The notes: generated by a model from the sequence alone, not told the origin. 64,000 nt of DNA from Garcia nutans (GCA_947685225.1 CANTUV010000022.1:8846501-8910500), one strand, 5' to 3'; positions 11,468 to 24,074 are shown, numbered from the stretch's first letter. Made by a program: numbers and translations.

Positions 11468-12152
11468 TAGGGTTGTAATCGAGCTGAACTGAGCTGAGCT
11501 TTGGAAAGCTCAAGCTCGGCTCATTATAAAATAGTCGAGTTCGAACTCGAATCGAGCTCGAGCTCGAGCCGAGCCCGAACTTGTATCGAGCCATCTCATA
11601 TATCATGTATCTCGAGCTTGAACTCGAACTTGATTTAAATAAGTTTAACGAGCTCAATAAACTAATTTTTATTTTTATTTTTCATTCACTTTTTATAAAT
11701 TTTTATAAAAGATATACTAAAATTTATGTTTGTATAAAAGATGAATAATATAATTGTATATTAATAAAAATAAAATATTATATTACTATAATTTTATATT
11801 TTACTATAAATTACTAAGCTATTTTATATTGTATATTATTTAATTTATTTATTACATATACCATATAATAATAAATTATATAAATTAAGTTAGTCAAAAA
11901 TTAATATATTCACATGTATAATTTAATATATATAAATTAAATTATATATATTTTTAATTCAATACACTAAACGAACTAGCTTACGAGCTTTTTAAATGAG
12001 TTGGCTCGCGAGCTAACGAGCAGAGTATTTCATAGCTTGAGCATGGCTCATTTAATAAATAAGCAGTTCGAGCTCGAGCCTGAACGAGTTTTTACCGAAC
12101 CGAGATTCAAGCCGAGCTCGAATAGTTTGGCTTATTTACGGTTCTAATCCTA
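11468..12152. mobile_element. GAGCTC-rich non-autonomous transposon (hAT-like MITE)
   Basis: About 685 bp with GAGCTCGAGCTCGAGC-type repeats at both ends in inverted orientation (11478-11640 and 11990-12125) around an AT core. The ends read TAGGGTTGTAATCG and, on the other strand, TAGGATTAGAACCG. Flanks TATTCTAT and TATTCTTT match at 7 of 8 bases, a possible hAT-style target duplication, but the exact ends can be placed in more than one way. No coding capacity. Confidence 0.55.
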
Positions 12153-12375
12153 TTCTTTCCTCACTATAGAAAATTGGAGATTTAGTAAAAAAAATAATAA
12201 TAAATTTGCAATGGTTAGTGAAAACCGTCGTAATAATTTTATTATTACTATGGCTTTTTAATCATTGCAAAATGAATGAATCCAAACTGCCGCAAAATTA
12301 TAAATATAATTTAATCATTTTAATTTGTTATTTATGGTGGATATAACTATCGTGTTCTAATCCTCGTGAATTTAC

Positions 12376-12403
12376 TTAGTTAAAACGACGTCGTTTTAAC
12401 TAA
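12376..12403. promoter_or_regulatory. Perfect 28 bp palindrome with ACGT core
   Basis: Half-site TTAGTTAAAACGAC followed directly by its reverse complement, centred on GACGTC. ACGT-core palindromes are known bZIP targets in plants. It lies 214 bases inside the CACTA end and about 80 bases upstream of the leader-like sequence, so a promoter role is plausible but unproven. Confidence 0.4.
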
Positions 12404-12479
12404 ATTTGCCCCTCTGCTTCTTTTTTTAACCGGACCCATCGACCTTACTGGCCCCTTAATTAAATGCTCCTTAAACAAT

Positions 12480-14458
12480 TGATGTCTTCTTCTCCATTGT
12501 CTCTCTCACTCTCACTTGGCTTGAGTTCTCTATTTTTCCATATTGTTTTCTATTGCTAGCCATCCGTTGAAGAAATCTCTAGCGCCTTAAAACACTCATC
12601 AATTAAAAAGTTAGGGTTTTGGTCTTAATTTATATTTCATCACTCTCACCGAACTGTAATTCTCTCTAAGTTGCGATTCTGGTACTTTTTTTCCTTTTTA
12701 TTCATAATTTTTGTTTGTTAATTCTTGTATATATTCAATATGTTGTTGTTTCTTCCAAATTTTGGTGTGTAGGGTTTATATTTCTATGCTTTTCTTCAAA
12801 TTTTATTTGTTTAGATTTAGGGAAAGAATCTATAATGTTTTCATCTTAATTTCCTTAATTGTTTCTTTATCCTCTTCTCCTGTAAAAGTAGTGGCATTTA
12901 TTAGAGTAGCAACATTTAATCCCCAATTTCGAAGTTTAGACCAACTAAAAACTTTCAAATGACTGAAACTTTTTGAGACAAGCTATTGTTTAAGATTGAA
13001 AAGATTGGTTTTTTTTATGTGAACCCAGTTCAGGAATATTATAAACTACTATTCTCTCTATAAATGGGCATAGAATGCGTTGTTCTTAACAAGAAACTAA
13101 AGTTTATACTTTATAATATAGTAGCTTAAGAACTATAAGGGAAGAAAAGAAAATGCTAAGACAAGTGTTTAGATGGCAGGTCGAGGAGTTGTTGCTCTAG
13201 TGGTGGTAGTTGTTACCATGGTGATGGTTTTGGGTGAAAATTTTATGGAAGGTGCATTTAGAAATTCTTAGTTCTAATAGCTTAATAAAAATACGACATA
13301 AGAAATCAAGGTTTCAAATTATAGAAATTATAAAAATTTTCTTCAGTGCTGAAAAGGAAGAAAACTTTTAAAAGCACTAAAATATGAGATGAAAATTAAT
13401 CATAGAAATAAATTTAAATAACTAGCCATTAAAACTGACCTTCTATTAGAGAAACCACCTGCAAATTCTGGTCATTCTTAAAAAAAATCAAACTAACAAA
13501 ACTATTTCAAAGCATAAGATTTAATTCATTTCATTAGGCTGGTGGTTTTTATTACTTGAGTCTACTGGTTCTAGTTGGTGAGAATAAGAATGGAGTTATA
13601 ATTTTAAACATGCATTATACATGCCTCTGTTGCTTGTTGCAACTGCCTAAGAATGTGCCTATTAAATTAGCAATATTAATTTTCTAACCTTGCCCAATAC
13701 CATCCTTATGGACCCTCAAGGCCGACTGGCTAAGCCCAATTAGCTCATGTATGGGACTATAAATTTTAAGGAAAAATCTAGGCAGTTTGAGAAGTCACAA
13801 CTACAACATTGCTGTCTTTTTTTTTTTTTTTTTTATCTAACATTGCTACTTCTCCAAATGTAATACCAATCTTTTATATTATTAATGTACAAGTTCTTAT
13901 TCTTGTATAGGAATTTAAGACATGAACAATGGTTTCTATGGATTTTTATGATGGATAGGGTTGTGGAAAAATGAAGATGTTATGTATTCTATTGTCATAT
14001 ATTTAGTTGGTCTTTTTAATTTTCACATGTAAAAATTTTGAAGAAACAAAATATATACAAAGTTAAATTATGAATGAAATAATGGTTACAGATGACAATG
14101 ACTTTAAAATTCTTGTTTTCTTTTTCCCTTCTTTTGTGTATGCAGTTGTCATGAAGTTCAGGAAAAGTTTGCTTCAAAACCAGAGCTTGAAAGGCAAATT
14201 GTAGAATTGGGATTTTGTTTCATTATTTAGTAGTTGGTAATGTTCCTATTTTAAACTTGTTGAAATTTTGGTAAAAATAAAATCTAATTTTTAATATATT
14301 TTTCAAAATTACCATTATATTCTCTCCAAATATCATGAAGTGAAAATCTAATTTCGATTTTTTGCATTCAGGCACATGATGAAGAGAGTAGACAAGACTT
14401 ACCATCAGGTGTAAGACCATCATCTACTTGTCAAAATAAGCATGAAGACGTAAATTGA
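12480..14458 (+). pseudogene. Possible gene fragment carried by the CACTA-type element
   Basis: Not recognised. A pyrimidine-rich leader (12483-12560) is followed by the telo-box TTAGGGTTT (12611-12619), which is common in plant 5' leaders, and by a donor-like GTAC at about 12680. A 32-codon ATG frame starts at 13174 (MAGRGVVAL..., strongly hydrophobic). An acceptor TGTATGCAG near 14145 precedes HEVQEKFASKPELERQIVE, and an acceptor TTGCATTCAG near 14371 precedes AHDEESRQDLPSG ending in the TGA at 14456-14458. Together these look like a broken multi-exon gene. It could be the element's own accessory gene or a captured host gene. Confidence 0.3.
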
Positions 14459-14970
14459 CTTGGTATCCCTTGGTATTATCCATGACTTGGTTAGATATGG
14501 AATTTGGTATCTTGATAGTTTTCTAATTATGTTGAGAACTGAATTATGTATTGATTATTGTTTGGCGAGATAAGTACTTTAAGATAATCTTTTAATGCTA
14601 TTCTTTTATGTTAAAAATTTAATTTAAATGTTTTGTTGTTTTAAATATAATACTATTGAATTTTATTTTTATTATAGAATTTTATTAAAAAATATTATTG
14701 GATACATGTTTATAAATATGAATACATGTTGATTATTATTAGATATAAGTTTATAAATATGAATACATAATTATAAATATAGACACAGATTTAAAATTAT
14801 TGCAATTATTAATATTAAAAAATAGTTAAATTTTGTGATGGTTATAAATCGTTCAAAAAAATAATAATGTAAATTACAAAATAAATTTTATAATAGTTAA
14901 AAAAGTAATAACGTAATTATAAAATAAATTTTGCAAAAATTTATAACCGTCACAAAAAGTAATTATATAT

Positions 14971-15451
14971 ATTATAAAAAAAAATATGATATTTTTGGAA
15001 ATACTGCTAAAAATTCATTAACAAAAGATAGGGATGGTTCTACTATTTTTTTCAAAATAAAATTTAAAAAATATATGGGTAGTGCCTCAACTGTGGCCTC
15101 ATTCTTGTAATCTATGTGGATTTTATTGCACCTTTCCTCTAAACAGTATTCCTCCATTACATCATTGGTGGGTGCCAAAACAGTGCATAGAAGTAAAAAG
15201 AGGGGGAAGGAAAAGGGAAAAATAATATGTAAATGAGCAAAACTTGTCAAAACTAGGACAAGCCAGAGAACTTTTTAAAATGAGGATAGGATATTCAGTG
15301 TTGCATTTAGTTATATTTAATTATTTAAAATAATAAAATTCAAAATATATTTTATTATAAACATATAATTAAATTAAATGAATTTCTTCACTGAGTTTTT
15401 TTTTTTTTAATTAGTGGCATTTAAGTTCAAGTTTTATCCTTGATCATAACA
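14971..15451. other. Intergenic stretch
   Basis: AT-rich sequence between the CACTA-type element and the copia 5' LTR. I see no gene or repeat in it. Confidence 0.5.
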
Positions 15452-15941
15452 GTGTTGAGACCTTTTATCAGTCGGCTGAGAAAAATAATGGTTGCAATAT
15501 GTCTATCCCATAGTCAAATTACTTAACAACACATAACACGAATACAACAGTTGAGTGTTTTAGAGAGAGAAAAAAAATTTATTTGTGAGATAATTATTTA
15601 TTTTTGTGAGTGATAAAATAGTGAAATTTTTTTTTGGTGTTAAAGAAACACTTATCACTATTTTAAAATTTATCTCACTTGTGAGTATTATACTTCTAAA
15701 ATATTTTTTTAGAAAAGTATCTCTATTGTAATCCTACTATTTATTAGTGAAAAAAATTTTATTCGAAATTTAGCCCATGACGTAGTACAAATTAAAAAGG
15801 CGAACTACGTTAAATATCAGTATCTTTCATTTGTTAATTATTTTTATTTTGCTCATATTTATTATTATTTTTCTTCGAGCTAGCCAATCCCGATGTATGG
15901 CGAATTTATTTTTGAGATTTATTTATTTAAAATTTTCAACA
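15452..15941 (+). repeat. 5' LTR of the copia element
   Basis: Aligns with the 3' LTR most clearly from 15560 (GAGAGAGAAAA) to 15941 (TTTTCAACA). Shared landmarks are GTGAGATAATTATTTATTTT, TCTCTATT...CTACTATTTATTAGTG and GAGATTTATTTATTTAAA. A TGTTGAGACC start at 15452 is a guess by analogy with other copia LTRs. Confidence 0.75.
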
Positions 15942-16129
15942 ACTGACATTAGAGTATGTTTGGCTATTTTCTCTGTAATTTAAAATAAAAGAGTCAAAAA
16001 AATATTTAAATTAACATTTTCAAATTATTCTATTTGGAAGCCTAAAATGAAAGATTTTTTATTTGCAAGGATCTTTATAAACATATTAAAGGTGAAACAG
16101 GCAAACCAGTAAATAAATCTAAAAAGGAT

Positions 16130-19100
16130 TAAAGACTATGAGTACAATCAGACAATAGATAAATAATAGTGTCTATCATCATGTTGTCTCAGAAAAAAAT
16201 GCCGAGGCTCTGTGGAAGAAACTTGCCAACCTGTACGAAAAAATCCCCACAAAATAAGACTTTTCTTATTAGAAAATTTGTTCATATTAGAGTTAGAGAT
16301 GGAAGCAGTATGACTGAACACTTTAGCTATTTTAACGATATTGTAAATCACTTAAACAATCTAGAAGTTGTATTGTCTAATGAACTGGAGGCTTGTTGCT
16401 TCTTGGTACTTTGCCTGACAGTTGAAAGACTTTAGTGATTGTCTTGAGTAATTCAGCTTCTGAAGGCAAACTGTCTATGGATGCAGCTTGTGAAAGTTTG
16501 TCAAAAGAAGAAACCAAAAGAAAAGATCAAGTCTCTTCTACTCACTCTAAAGTACTAATTACTGAAAGACATGATAGAAACAGAACTAGATAGTCTCAAA
16601 ATGATAGGAGGTCAGATAACAGTGGCAATTCAAGGAGTATATCCAAGTCAAGAAAAGGTATCACTTGTTATCACTATGACAAGTCAGGATATGTAAAAAG
16701 ATTTTATAGGCAATTGAAAAAGGAACATGCAAAAAATAAAAGTGAAGAAAAGAAGATACAACTTCAATTGCATTTGATGGTGATGTTGTCATTTCTACTG
16801 GTAATAATTTTTTACATCTTGATAATCATGATATTATGTATTTACTAAATGTAAAATTTTTACATCATATACCAATGGTGATTTTGGCTATGTCAAAATA
16901 GAAAATGAAGCTTCAACCAAAGTTGTTGGCACAGATAAGGTGTGCTTGAGTATGAATAGTGGTTGCAAGCTATGACTCAATAATGTCATGCATGTTTCTG
17001 AAATGCAGCTCAATCTTATTTCTTATGGCACTCTTGCTGATGAGGGTTGCATAAGTTACTTTGGTGCTAAGAATTGCAAAATCAATAAAGGAAATCTTGT
17101 ATTGGCTATAGGAAGTAGACAAGACACTTTATATTTTATGCAAGCTAAAATTTGCAAAGGAGAGGTGAATACAGTGACAAATACCTCATTAGATTTATAG
17201 CATAAAAGGTTTGGTTACTTAAGTGAGAAAGGAATTGGTATTCTCACTAGAAAGAAAATTCTATCCTTGACAAGTATACATTTAGAATATTGCACTGATT
17301 GTTTAGTAAAAAAAAAATATAAAGTTACTTTTCAGAGATCTTACTCTTTCAGAAAATCAAATATTCTTGATTTAGTTCACACTAATATTTGTTTCACGAG
17401 TGATAAATTTTTTTGTGGTGCTTTATATTTTGCAACCTTTATTAATGATCACTCTAGAAAAGTATGAGCTTTTGCTCTGAAATCCAAAGATCAAGTGCTA
17501 GATGTGTTCAAATATGTCCATGCTAGTGTTGAAAGAGAAATGGGAAGGCAGTTAAAATGTGTCCATGTAGATAATGGTAGAGAATACATGGGTCCATTTG
17601 AGTTATATTACAAAGACCATGACATTCGCTTGGAGAAAATAATTCCAAAGATACCTCAACAAAATGGAGTTGCTAAAAGAATGAACAGAACTATTATGGA
17701 GATGATCCGATATATGCTTTCACACGCTAAACTCCTTAAGTCCTTTTGGGGTGAAACAATGAGGACTACAGTCGATCTAATTAATCTTTCACCTTCAGTT
17801 CCTCTGGATGAAGATATTTCAGAAAGAGTCTGGAGGGAGAAAGATGTTTCTTGTTATTATTTATGAGTTTTTAGATGTAGGACATTTGGTCACATTCTAA
17901 AATATGAGAGACCCAAGCTTGACTCCAAGACTAAATAATTCATCTTTTTGAGTTATGCTCATGAAGAATTTGGTTACAAAATTTGGGATCCTATTAATAA
18001 GAAAGTCATCAGAAGTAGAGATGTGGTGTTCTTTGAAGATTAAACCATTGAAGATCTTGAGAAGCCTAAACCAGTTAAAGAAAAGATTTCAAATCTCACA
18101 TCAAAATCCTCTAGTTTTAAGCAAAGTGATGCAAATGAATAGATCATTGATAATGATGGTGAGCCTATTCCTGATGCTGATGAAACTAATGAAAATATTA
18201 ATGAGTATAATAACCAACCTCCTCCTGCACCACCAGTTGAACTCTAATTAAAAAGATCCACCATAAATAGAGTAACTATCTAGAAATACTCTCCTCATGA
18301 GTATATGATGCTCATTGACGGGGAAAAATCAGAAAGTTATGAAGACGCCATGGTATGCGGTCATAAAAATGAGTGGTTAAATGCCATGCAAGATGAGATG
18401 AACTCCTTGCATGAAAATCATACTTATGAGCTGGTAAGACTTCCTAAATGAAAAAGAGCCTTAAAGAATAAATGAATTTTCAGAGTAAAGACTGAAAACA
18501 ACACTTCAGAGCCAATATACAAGGCTAGGTTGGTTATAAAGGGTTTTAGGCAAAAGAAGAAAATTGATTTTAAAGAAATTTTCTCACCTGTGGTCAAAAT
18601 ATCTTCCATCAAAGTTATGCTTGGTTTAGCTTCCAGCTTGAATTTAGAGATAGAACAACTTGATGTGAAGACTATTTTTCTTCATGGTGACTTAGATGAG
18701 GAAATTTATATGGTGCAACCATATGGGTTTAAAGTTAAAGTCAAGAAAAATCTTATTTGGAGATTGAAGAAAAGCTTGTATGGACTTAAGCAAATGCCAA
18801 GACAATGGTGCTATAAATTTGAGTCCTTCATGATAGATCATGGATATGCAAGGACAATTAATGATTACTGTGTTTATAAAGAAGATTCATGCTAGTGATT
18901 TTATCATCCTACTACTTTTTGTGGATGTTATATTGATAGTTGGCCATAATCCTGAGAGGATAAGTTCTTTGAAGAAAGATCTTAGCAAGTCTTTTATAAT
19001 GAAGAATTTGAGATATGCCAAACAAATTCTCGAAAAGAAGACTACTTGAGATAGAAAGAGTAGAAAACTGTGCCTATCTCAAGAGCAATATGTTGAGAAA

Positions 19101-19880
19101 GTTCTTGACAGGTTTAATTTGAGCTAGGCAAAATCAGTTTGCTCTTCACTTGTAGGTCATTTCAAGTTGAGTTCCAAACAACGTCCTTCAACTGAGAATG
19201 ATAATGACGAAATGAAGAAAATGTCTTATGCTTCTGCAGTTAGTAGCTTAATGTATGTTATGGTTTGCACAAGGCCGAATATTGCTCATGTTGTTGGAGT
19301 TGTAAGAAAATTTCTTTCTAATCCTGGAAAGAAACATTGGCTAGCAGTCAAATAGATAGTAAGATATCTTAAAGGCACCTTTAAAATTTATTTATGCTTT
19401 GGTGGTGGAAAACCTGTGTTGGATGGATACACAGATGCATATATGGCTAGTGATATTGACTCCAGAAAATTTACTTCTTCATTCTTGATTACTTTAGCAG
19501 GGGAGCAGTTTCTTAGCAATTAAAATTACAAAATACATTGCTTTATCCACCACTGAGGCTGAATATATTACACTTATTGAAGTAAGCAAGGAGCTATTAT
19601 GGACGAAAAAGTTTCTAAAAGAGTTAATCTTTGAACAAGAGAAGTAGATATTATACTGTGATAGTCAGAGGGTCATTCATCTCATTAAAAACTCTATCTT
19701 TTACTCAAGATTAAAATATATTGATGTGAAATATTATTGAATTTAGGATGCACTAGAGATGAAGCAGTTTCGGCATAAAAAAATTCACACAAATAATAAT
19801 AGCTCTGAAATGATAACCAAAACTCTACGCTCAAAAAAACTTATTGCTTATAGAGAGATTGCCGATATAGAAGTTTGAAT
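16130..19880 (+). pseudogene. Copia gag-pol pseudogene
   Basis: Gag is read at 16200-16430 (KKSPQNKTFLIRKFVHIRVR, SSMTEHFSYFNDIVNHLNNLE). The zinc knuckle at about 16663 has lost its second and fourth Cys (CYHYDKSGYVKRFYR). A GAG-pre-integrase segment lies at 16990-17200, and the integrase at 17340-17850 has the visible residues HTN, FINDHSRK, VDNGREY and PQQNGVAKRMNRT. RT is at 18340-19050 (KARLVIKGFRQKKKIDFKE, IFLHGDLDEEIYM, SLYGLKQMPRQW). The usual YVDD box is FVDV at about 18919, so a catalytic Asp is lost. RNase H follows at about 19200-19740. At least a dozen stops or shifts interrupt the frame. Confidence 0.87.
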
Positions 19881-20130
19881 CACTTGAATGCAAAGATAAG
19901 ATTAGTGGCGATGGATGTCCTACTCAAGTGGGACACACAACACTAATTTAAAAAAAAAAAAAACAAGCTTATGGGGCCTAAACTGATGGGACCTACTAGC
20001 AGAAATTATTGAAATTTTTTTCAATCCCACTATTTTTTTTTCTTTTTGACAACTTGAAAAACAAGTTGTTTATGCATGAATAATTGCCTTCCCTTTTCAA
20101 TAAAAAACATAACAATTCATAATAAAAAAT

Positions 20131-20506
20131 TTAGAAAGAGAGAAAACTTTATTTGCGAGATAATTATTTATTTTTATGAGTGATAAAATAATAATATTTT
20201 ATTTGGGTGTTTGAAAAAAAATTACTACTATTTTGAAATTTATTTTACTTATAAGAATTGTGTTTCTAGAATATTTTTTTTTAGAAAAATCTCTCTATTA
20301 TACTTCTACTATTTATTAGTGAAAAAATTTTTATTTAAAATTTAACACATAGTCCAATTTAAAAAGATGAGTCACATTAAATATAGAAAGTGTATTTTTA
20401 TTTTGTTAATTATTTTTATTATATTTTTATTTATTATTATTTTTCATCGGGCTCCTCAATCACTCGCAAATTTATTTTGAGATTTATTTATTTAAATTTT
20501 CCGGCA
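20131..20506 (+). repeat. 3' LTR of the copia element (conserved part)
   Basis: Matches 15560-15941 along its length and ends TTTTCCGGCA at 20506. The LTR probably starts further left, just after the polypurine tract (about 19944), but that upstream part aligns poorly with the 5' copy. Confidence 0.75.
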
Positions 20507-23500
20507 GATTGATATGATAGTTTTTTTTAGGCAAAATTGGTCCACTCCTACAACAGCTCGTGGGTCTAATAATTTGCAACCATCACTTCATTTAATGATA
20601 CAGTGATTTCCCAAGTGAACTTTTTTAAAAAATTTATTGTACCATGTTTATTATTTGAATTAAATAGAATCTAAAGTATTGATCACACTATTGTTCCGCG
20701 GTAAAGCATTAAGATGGTGTTGCTTTACGGGCAATTAAATGTACTGTATTTGGTGCAAATAGAGATTAAAAGAGAAGAGGTAATGTATGGAGTGTGGGGG
20801 GAGAGCAATTTTTGTCCATGTAAAAATTTTTGTCTGACAATAATAATAATTGCTTTAGATGTTTACTAAAATCATCTCAAGAAAATGATTAAATCTCAAC
20901 ATTTTTTTTTTCAAAAATTTCACTTTGAGCAAAATTACCAAAAAAGAAAACTAAAATTAAAGAATTTATTAATAAAAGAAAATAATTGTTTGTGAAAATC
21001 AATTCATACCAATTAATTCTAACCTTAAATAATAACTATAACCAAACTATATTTTCAAATATCAACAGTAGAAATAAGTCTTTAAACTTAATCATGTATA
21101 GCTTATTCTTGTACAAATAAAAATAAAATCAATGTAACTTTTGATTTGATTGTTTATTATTGAAATGATTCTTGTAATATTAAACAAAAACTCATTAATA
21201 TATAAATATATTTTGTTGATATCATGATTATTTAGAAGTTTTCGTGTTGTTTTTTATTTTTTAAGTAATTTAATATTTTATTTGCTCCTATTTATAGAAT
21301 TGAGAATTGAGATTATCAATTTATCGTTATTGTGGAAGCAAATTAGTTTTCTTGATTTTTTATGTTAAATTCTTCAATTTGATTATCTTTTAAAGACATA
21401 TAAAATAGGATTTGGGTAAAAGAGATTACCAAATTTTTGAAGTTGGGTTGCCCCCAAAACTCAAAAGGGGAATGATTTTGGGCATTTGTAGCACATAATG
21501 ATTAGAGTACATAGAGAGTCATAAATGCAAACAAGTACCATAATATATAACAAATAGCCAAAACATATTATAATTAGTACAAAGCAGGAAAAAACAACCA
21601 ATAAGGCATAAGAATAAAACTTCCCACGTAATAGCCACAGCAGCAAAGCATTTACATTATATGATATCATAAAAATACATAATTAATATCACTAGTGCCC
21701 TTAATGGGGCAATTATGAAGCACAAATTGACCCTAAAATGGCAACTTCTTATTTAATACTCTCTCTCTCTCTCACTCTCTCTCATGTGATAACTTGATTT
21801 TTGTTCTTTATTCCTCTAGTAATTGGACCCTCTAGGTTTATTCTCATGGGACAGTGTACCCTGCAATCATTAGACACAAATATATATATATATATATTAA
21901 TTTTATAAAAATATATATTAAGCTATTCACCAGACACAAATATATATTAATTTCATAAAAACATATATTAGGCTTTTCGGGCTAGTAGTGGGCTTTCTTT
22001 ACTTCTCAAGCCTAGGACACTTGAGGCCTGAGCTGGAAAATTCATATAGGTCTTATTTCTTAGAGAAATTTACACGCACGTCAAAAAGTTGACTTTATAC
22101 TGTATACGGATACACGAAATTTTTTTAAAAAATATGTAAAAATCATTATTTTTTTTAATTTTTATTTTTTTGTGATTTTATTTTAATTATATTTTTTTAT
22201 CTAAAATTTTTTATATTATATTTATAATATATACAAAATATATATATATATATATAATATACACAATATATACATAACATATATAAAATATAAACTCAAC
22301 AATATAAACTACATCTACACAACTACAACACATCAACATTATATCTATAATAAATCTACAACGCATCTACATAATATTTTTAAAATTTATTTAATTTTAT
22401 TTATTTAATTTTTTATTTTAACAATATCCACACAACATTCATATAATATTCACATAATATTTAACAATTTTTTCATAAAATATACATAACTTAAATAACA
22501 AATATATAATATGTGCATAACATCTACAACATATACAATACATCTATAACACATCTGCTATATATTTAAATAACGAAATTGTGTATTTTTTTTATTTTTT
22601 CATATGTATAATATGTAAAATTTTTATTTAAAATAAATTTAATTATTCTTATTAATATATTTTTATATATTTTATTTTATTTTTAATTTTTTAATGTTAT
22701 TTTTTATAATTAAAAATTAATTTTAATTTTTATTATTTTATTAAAATATTTTTATTTAATATTAATTTAAAAAAAATAAAAATTTCATATAAAATATTGA
22801 TTATAATGAGGGAAGAGGTATTTTTGAAAAAAAAATTATTTTATTGAAAAATGAGGTATTTTTAAAATTTTACATTAATTTTTAAAACTAAAAATATAAA
22901 TATTTTTAGTTTTTATAGTATTTTTATAATAAAAGTTAATTTTCTTTATAATAGTTACGTAAACATCCCTATCTCTTAACCTAGTTTACAAATTTTTTTT
23001 AATTTCTTCAAAAATATTTCAATTTTTTTTATAAAATTCACTTCCCTTTTTTTTATTTCAAAATATTCACTTTACCTCTTTTAATTTAAAAAATATTTCA
23101 CTTTTTTAAAAAATCATAATTTTAGTACATTAGATGTAGATGTATACTTTTAAAAGTGGGGTATAATTTTAAAAAAATTAAAGAAATATATATAATGTAG
23201 TTTTCTAGAACTTTTTTCCCCAATATTTAAAAAATTCACACTAAATACTATAGTGAGATATAGTGGGATAACTTTACATTGTCAATTATTGCCATACATG
23301 GTCCATAACCACATAACCATATATAATGGCACAAAAGTAATATAGCATTGGCCATTTATATTTAATTGCATGATGGTAATAGCCAATTGTGTTAGTATAG
23401 CTATATCATAGTTGTATTATTGATTTTCCTTTATCATGTTATATTAGATTATAGAATGATTAGTTTGTTATCAATTTTCAATAACCATCAAAGTCCTTAT

Positions 23501-23684
23501 TATAATAATTAATAATTAATAATTAAGAAATTGAATATGAAATTTTTCATTTTAATTGTATACCCAATTAAATCTAATAATTAGCTAAATAAATGATTTT
23601 TTTTAATATAAGATTTGGTTATAAATTTATTTTATTGTGAATTAGAGATATATATGGTGAAATATAAATTTCAAAGTGAAATAA
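20507..23684. other. Long AT-rich non-coding stretch with simple repeats
   Basis: No gene recognised. It contains a short perfect stem GTAAAGCA/TGCTTTAC (about 20699-20726), a CT microsatellite near 21760-21783, a TA run near 21880-21898, a roughly 60 bp partial tandem duplication at 21868-21980 (AGACACAAATATATATTAAT...), and a region of CATCTACAACA-like short repeats at 22260-22560. The rest is A/T-rich sequence. Confidence 0.5.
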
Positions 23685-24074
23685 TTAAATTTTAAATAGA
23701 ATGATTAGATACATATATAATAACTTACTTCCACATTTCTTTCCAGCAGGTCTATTCTTAATGTTGCATCGCTTTGGAATAGTGATGGCAATCCCTGGCT
23801 TGATTCCAGCTTGCTTTGCCAAAGGTGACAATAGAACAACACAAAGGCATTTGGGGGCAGTCTTGATCAAGGCACCAACTTTGCTGCAACAAGATGGAGG
23901 CACACTAGCTTTGGCATTGCCAGCAGCAGTCAAGCAAGGGCTCAAGCTCGCCGCGGCAGACCTAATCGGAGTCTTCCCACACTCTCCGGCAGCATCAACA
24001 TAACTCATCAAAGCATTTGAAGCTAGTAAAAAAATCAAGAAAGAAGCAGCACAAGCTCTCATTTTAATTGCCAT
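23685..24074 (-). CDS. Secreted lipid-transfer-like protein (nsLTP / AAI superfamily)
   Basis: Small secreted cysteine-rich protein of the plant protease inhibitor/seed storage/LTP (AAI) superfamily; such proteins bind lipids in the apoplast or at the cell surface. The first ATG is at 24074. A signal peptide covers about residues 1-28 (RACAASFLIFLLASNALMSY core, cut near VDA/AG). The mature part shows the eight-Cys order C...C...CC...CLC...C...C, with CGKTPIRSAAASLSPCL, PSCCSKVGALIKTAPKCLC and IPKRCNIKNRPAGKKCG. Seven to eight Cys are present as expected, and no stop interrupts the frame. Right after Cys-Gly comes a consensus donor GTAAGT (23728-23723), so the true exon 1 probably ends at 23729 and the last residues (to 23685) are read-through of an intron. 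A second exon coding only a few residues was not located. The most likely working host gene here. Confidence 0.83.
   Translation of the reverse strand: MAIKMRACAASFLIFLLASNALMSYVDAAGECGKTPIRSAAASLSPCLTAAGNAKASVPPSCCSKVGALIKTAPKCLCVVLLSPLAKQAGIKPGIAITIPKRCNIKNRPAGKKCGSKLLYMYLIILFKI

Larger units (their letters stand above)
12162..14970 (+). mobile_element. CACTATAG-type CACTA element, left end and body
   Basis: Starts with CACTATAGAAAATTGG at 12162. Its subterminal ATTTGCAATGG (12207-12217) is shared with the element ending at 10233, so both belong to one family, facing away from each other. Inside are a 28 bp palindrome, a leader-like pyrimidine stretch and exon-like pieces (12480-14458). 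Near 14822-14961 an inverted pair around TGTGATGGTTATAAAT resembles subterminal repeats of the far end, but no TATAGTG terminus was found, so the right limit is approximate. Confidence 0.45.
15452..20506 (+). mobile_element. Ty1-copia retrotransposon with both LTRs
   Basis: A complete but decayed copia element: 5' LTR (about 15452-15941), a degraded primer site CTGACATTAGAG (15943-15954), gag-pol (about 16130-19880), a polypurine tract within CAAGTGGGAC (19934-19943), and the 3' LTR ending at 20506. Gag, protease, integrase, RT and RNase H are in copia order (integrase before RT). The two LTRs are clearly related but differ by many substitutions and indels, and pol has many stops, so the insertion is old. 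The style of the integrase and gag resembles the TNT1/Tork group. Confidence 0.87.

Noticed and set aside
12611..12619. Possible interstitial telomere repeat (TTAGGGTTT)
   Set aside because: Only one unit here and one near 36304. Single telo-boxes are common in plant 5' leaders and no array exists.
23701..24003. 100-codon open frame on the plus strand over the lipid-transfer-like gene
   Set aside because: It is antisense to a gene with signal peptide and conserved Cys pattern. The frame has no features of its own.
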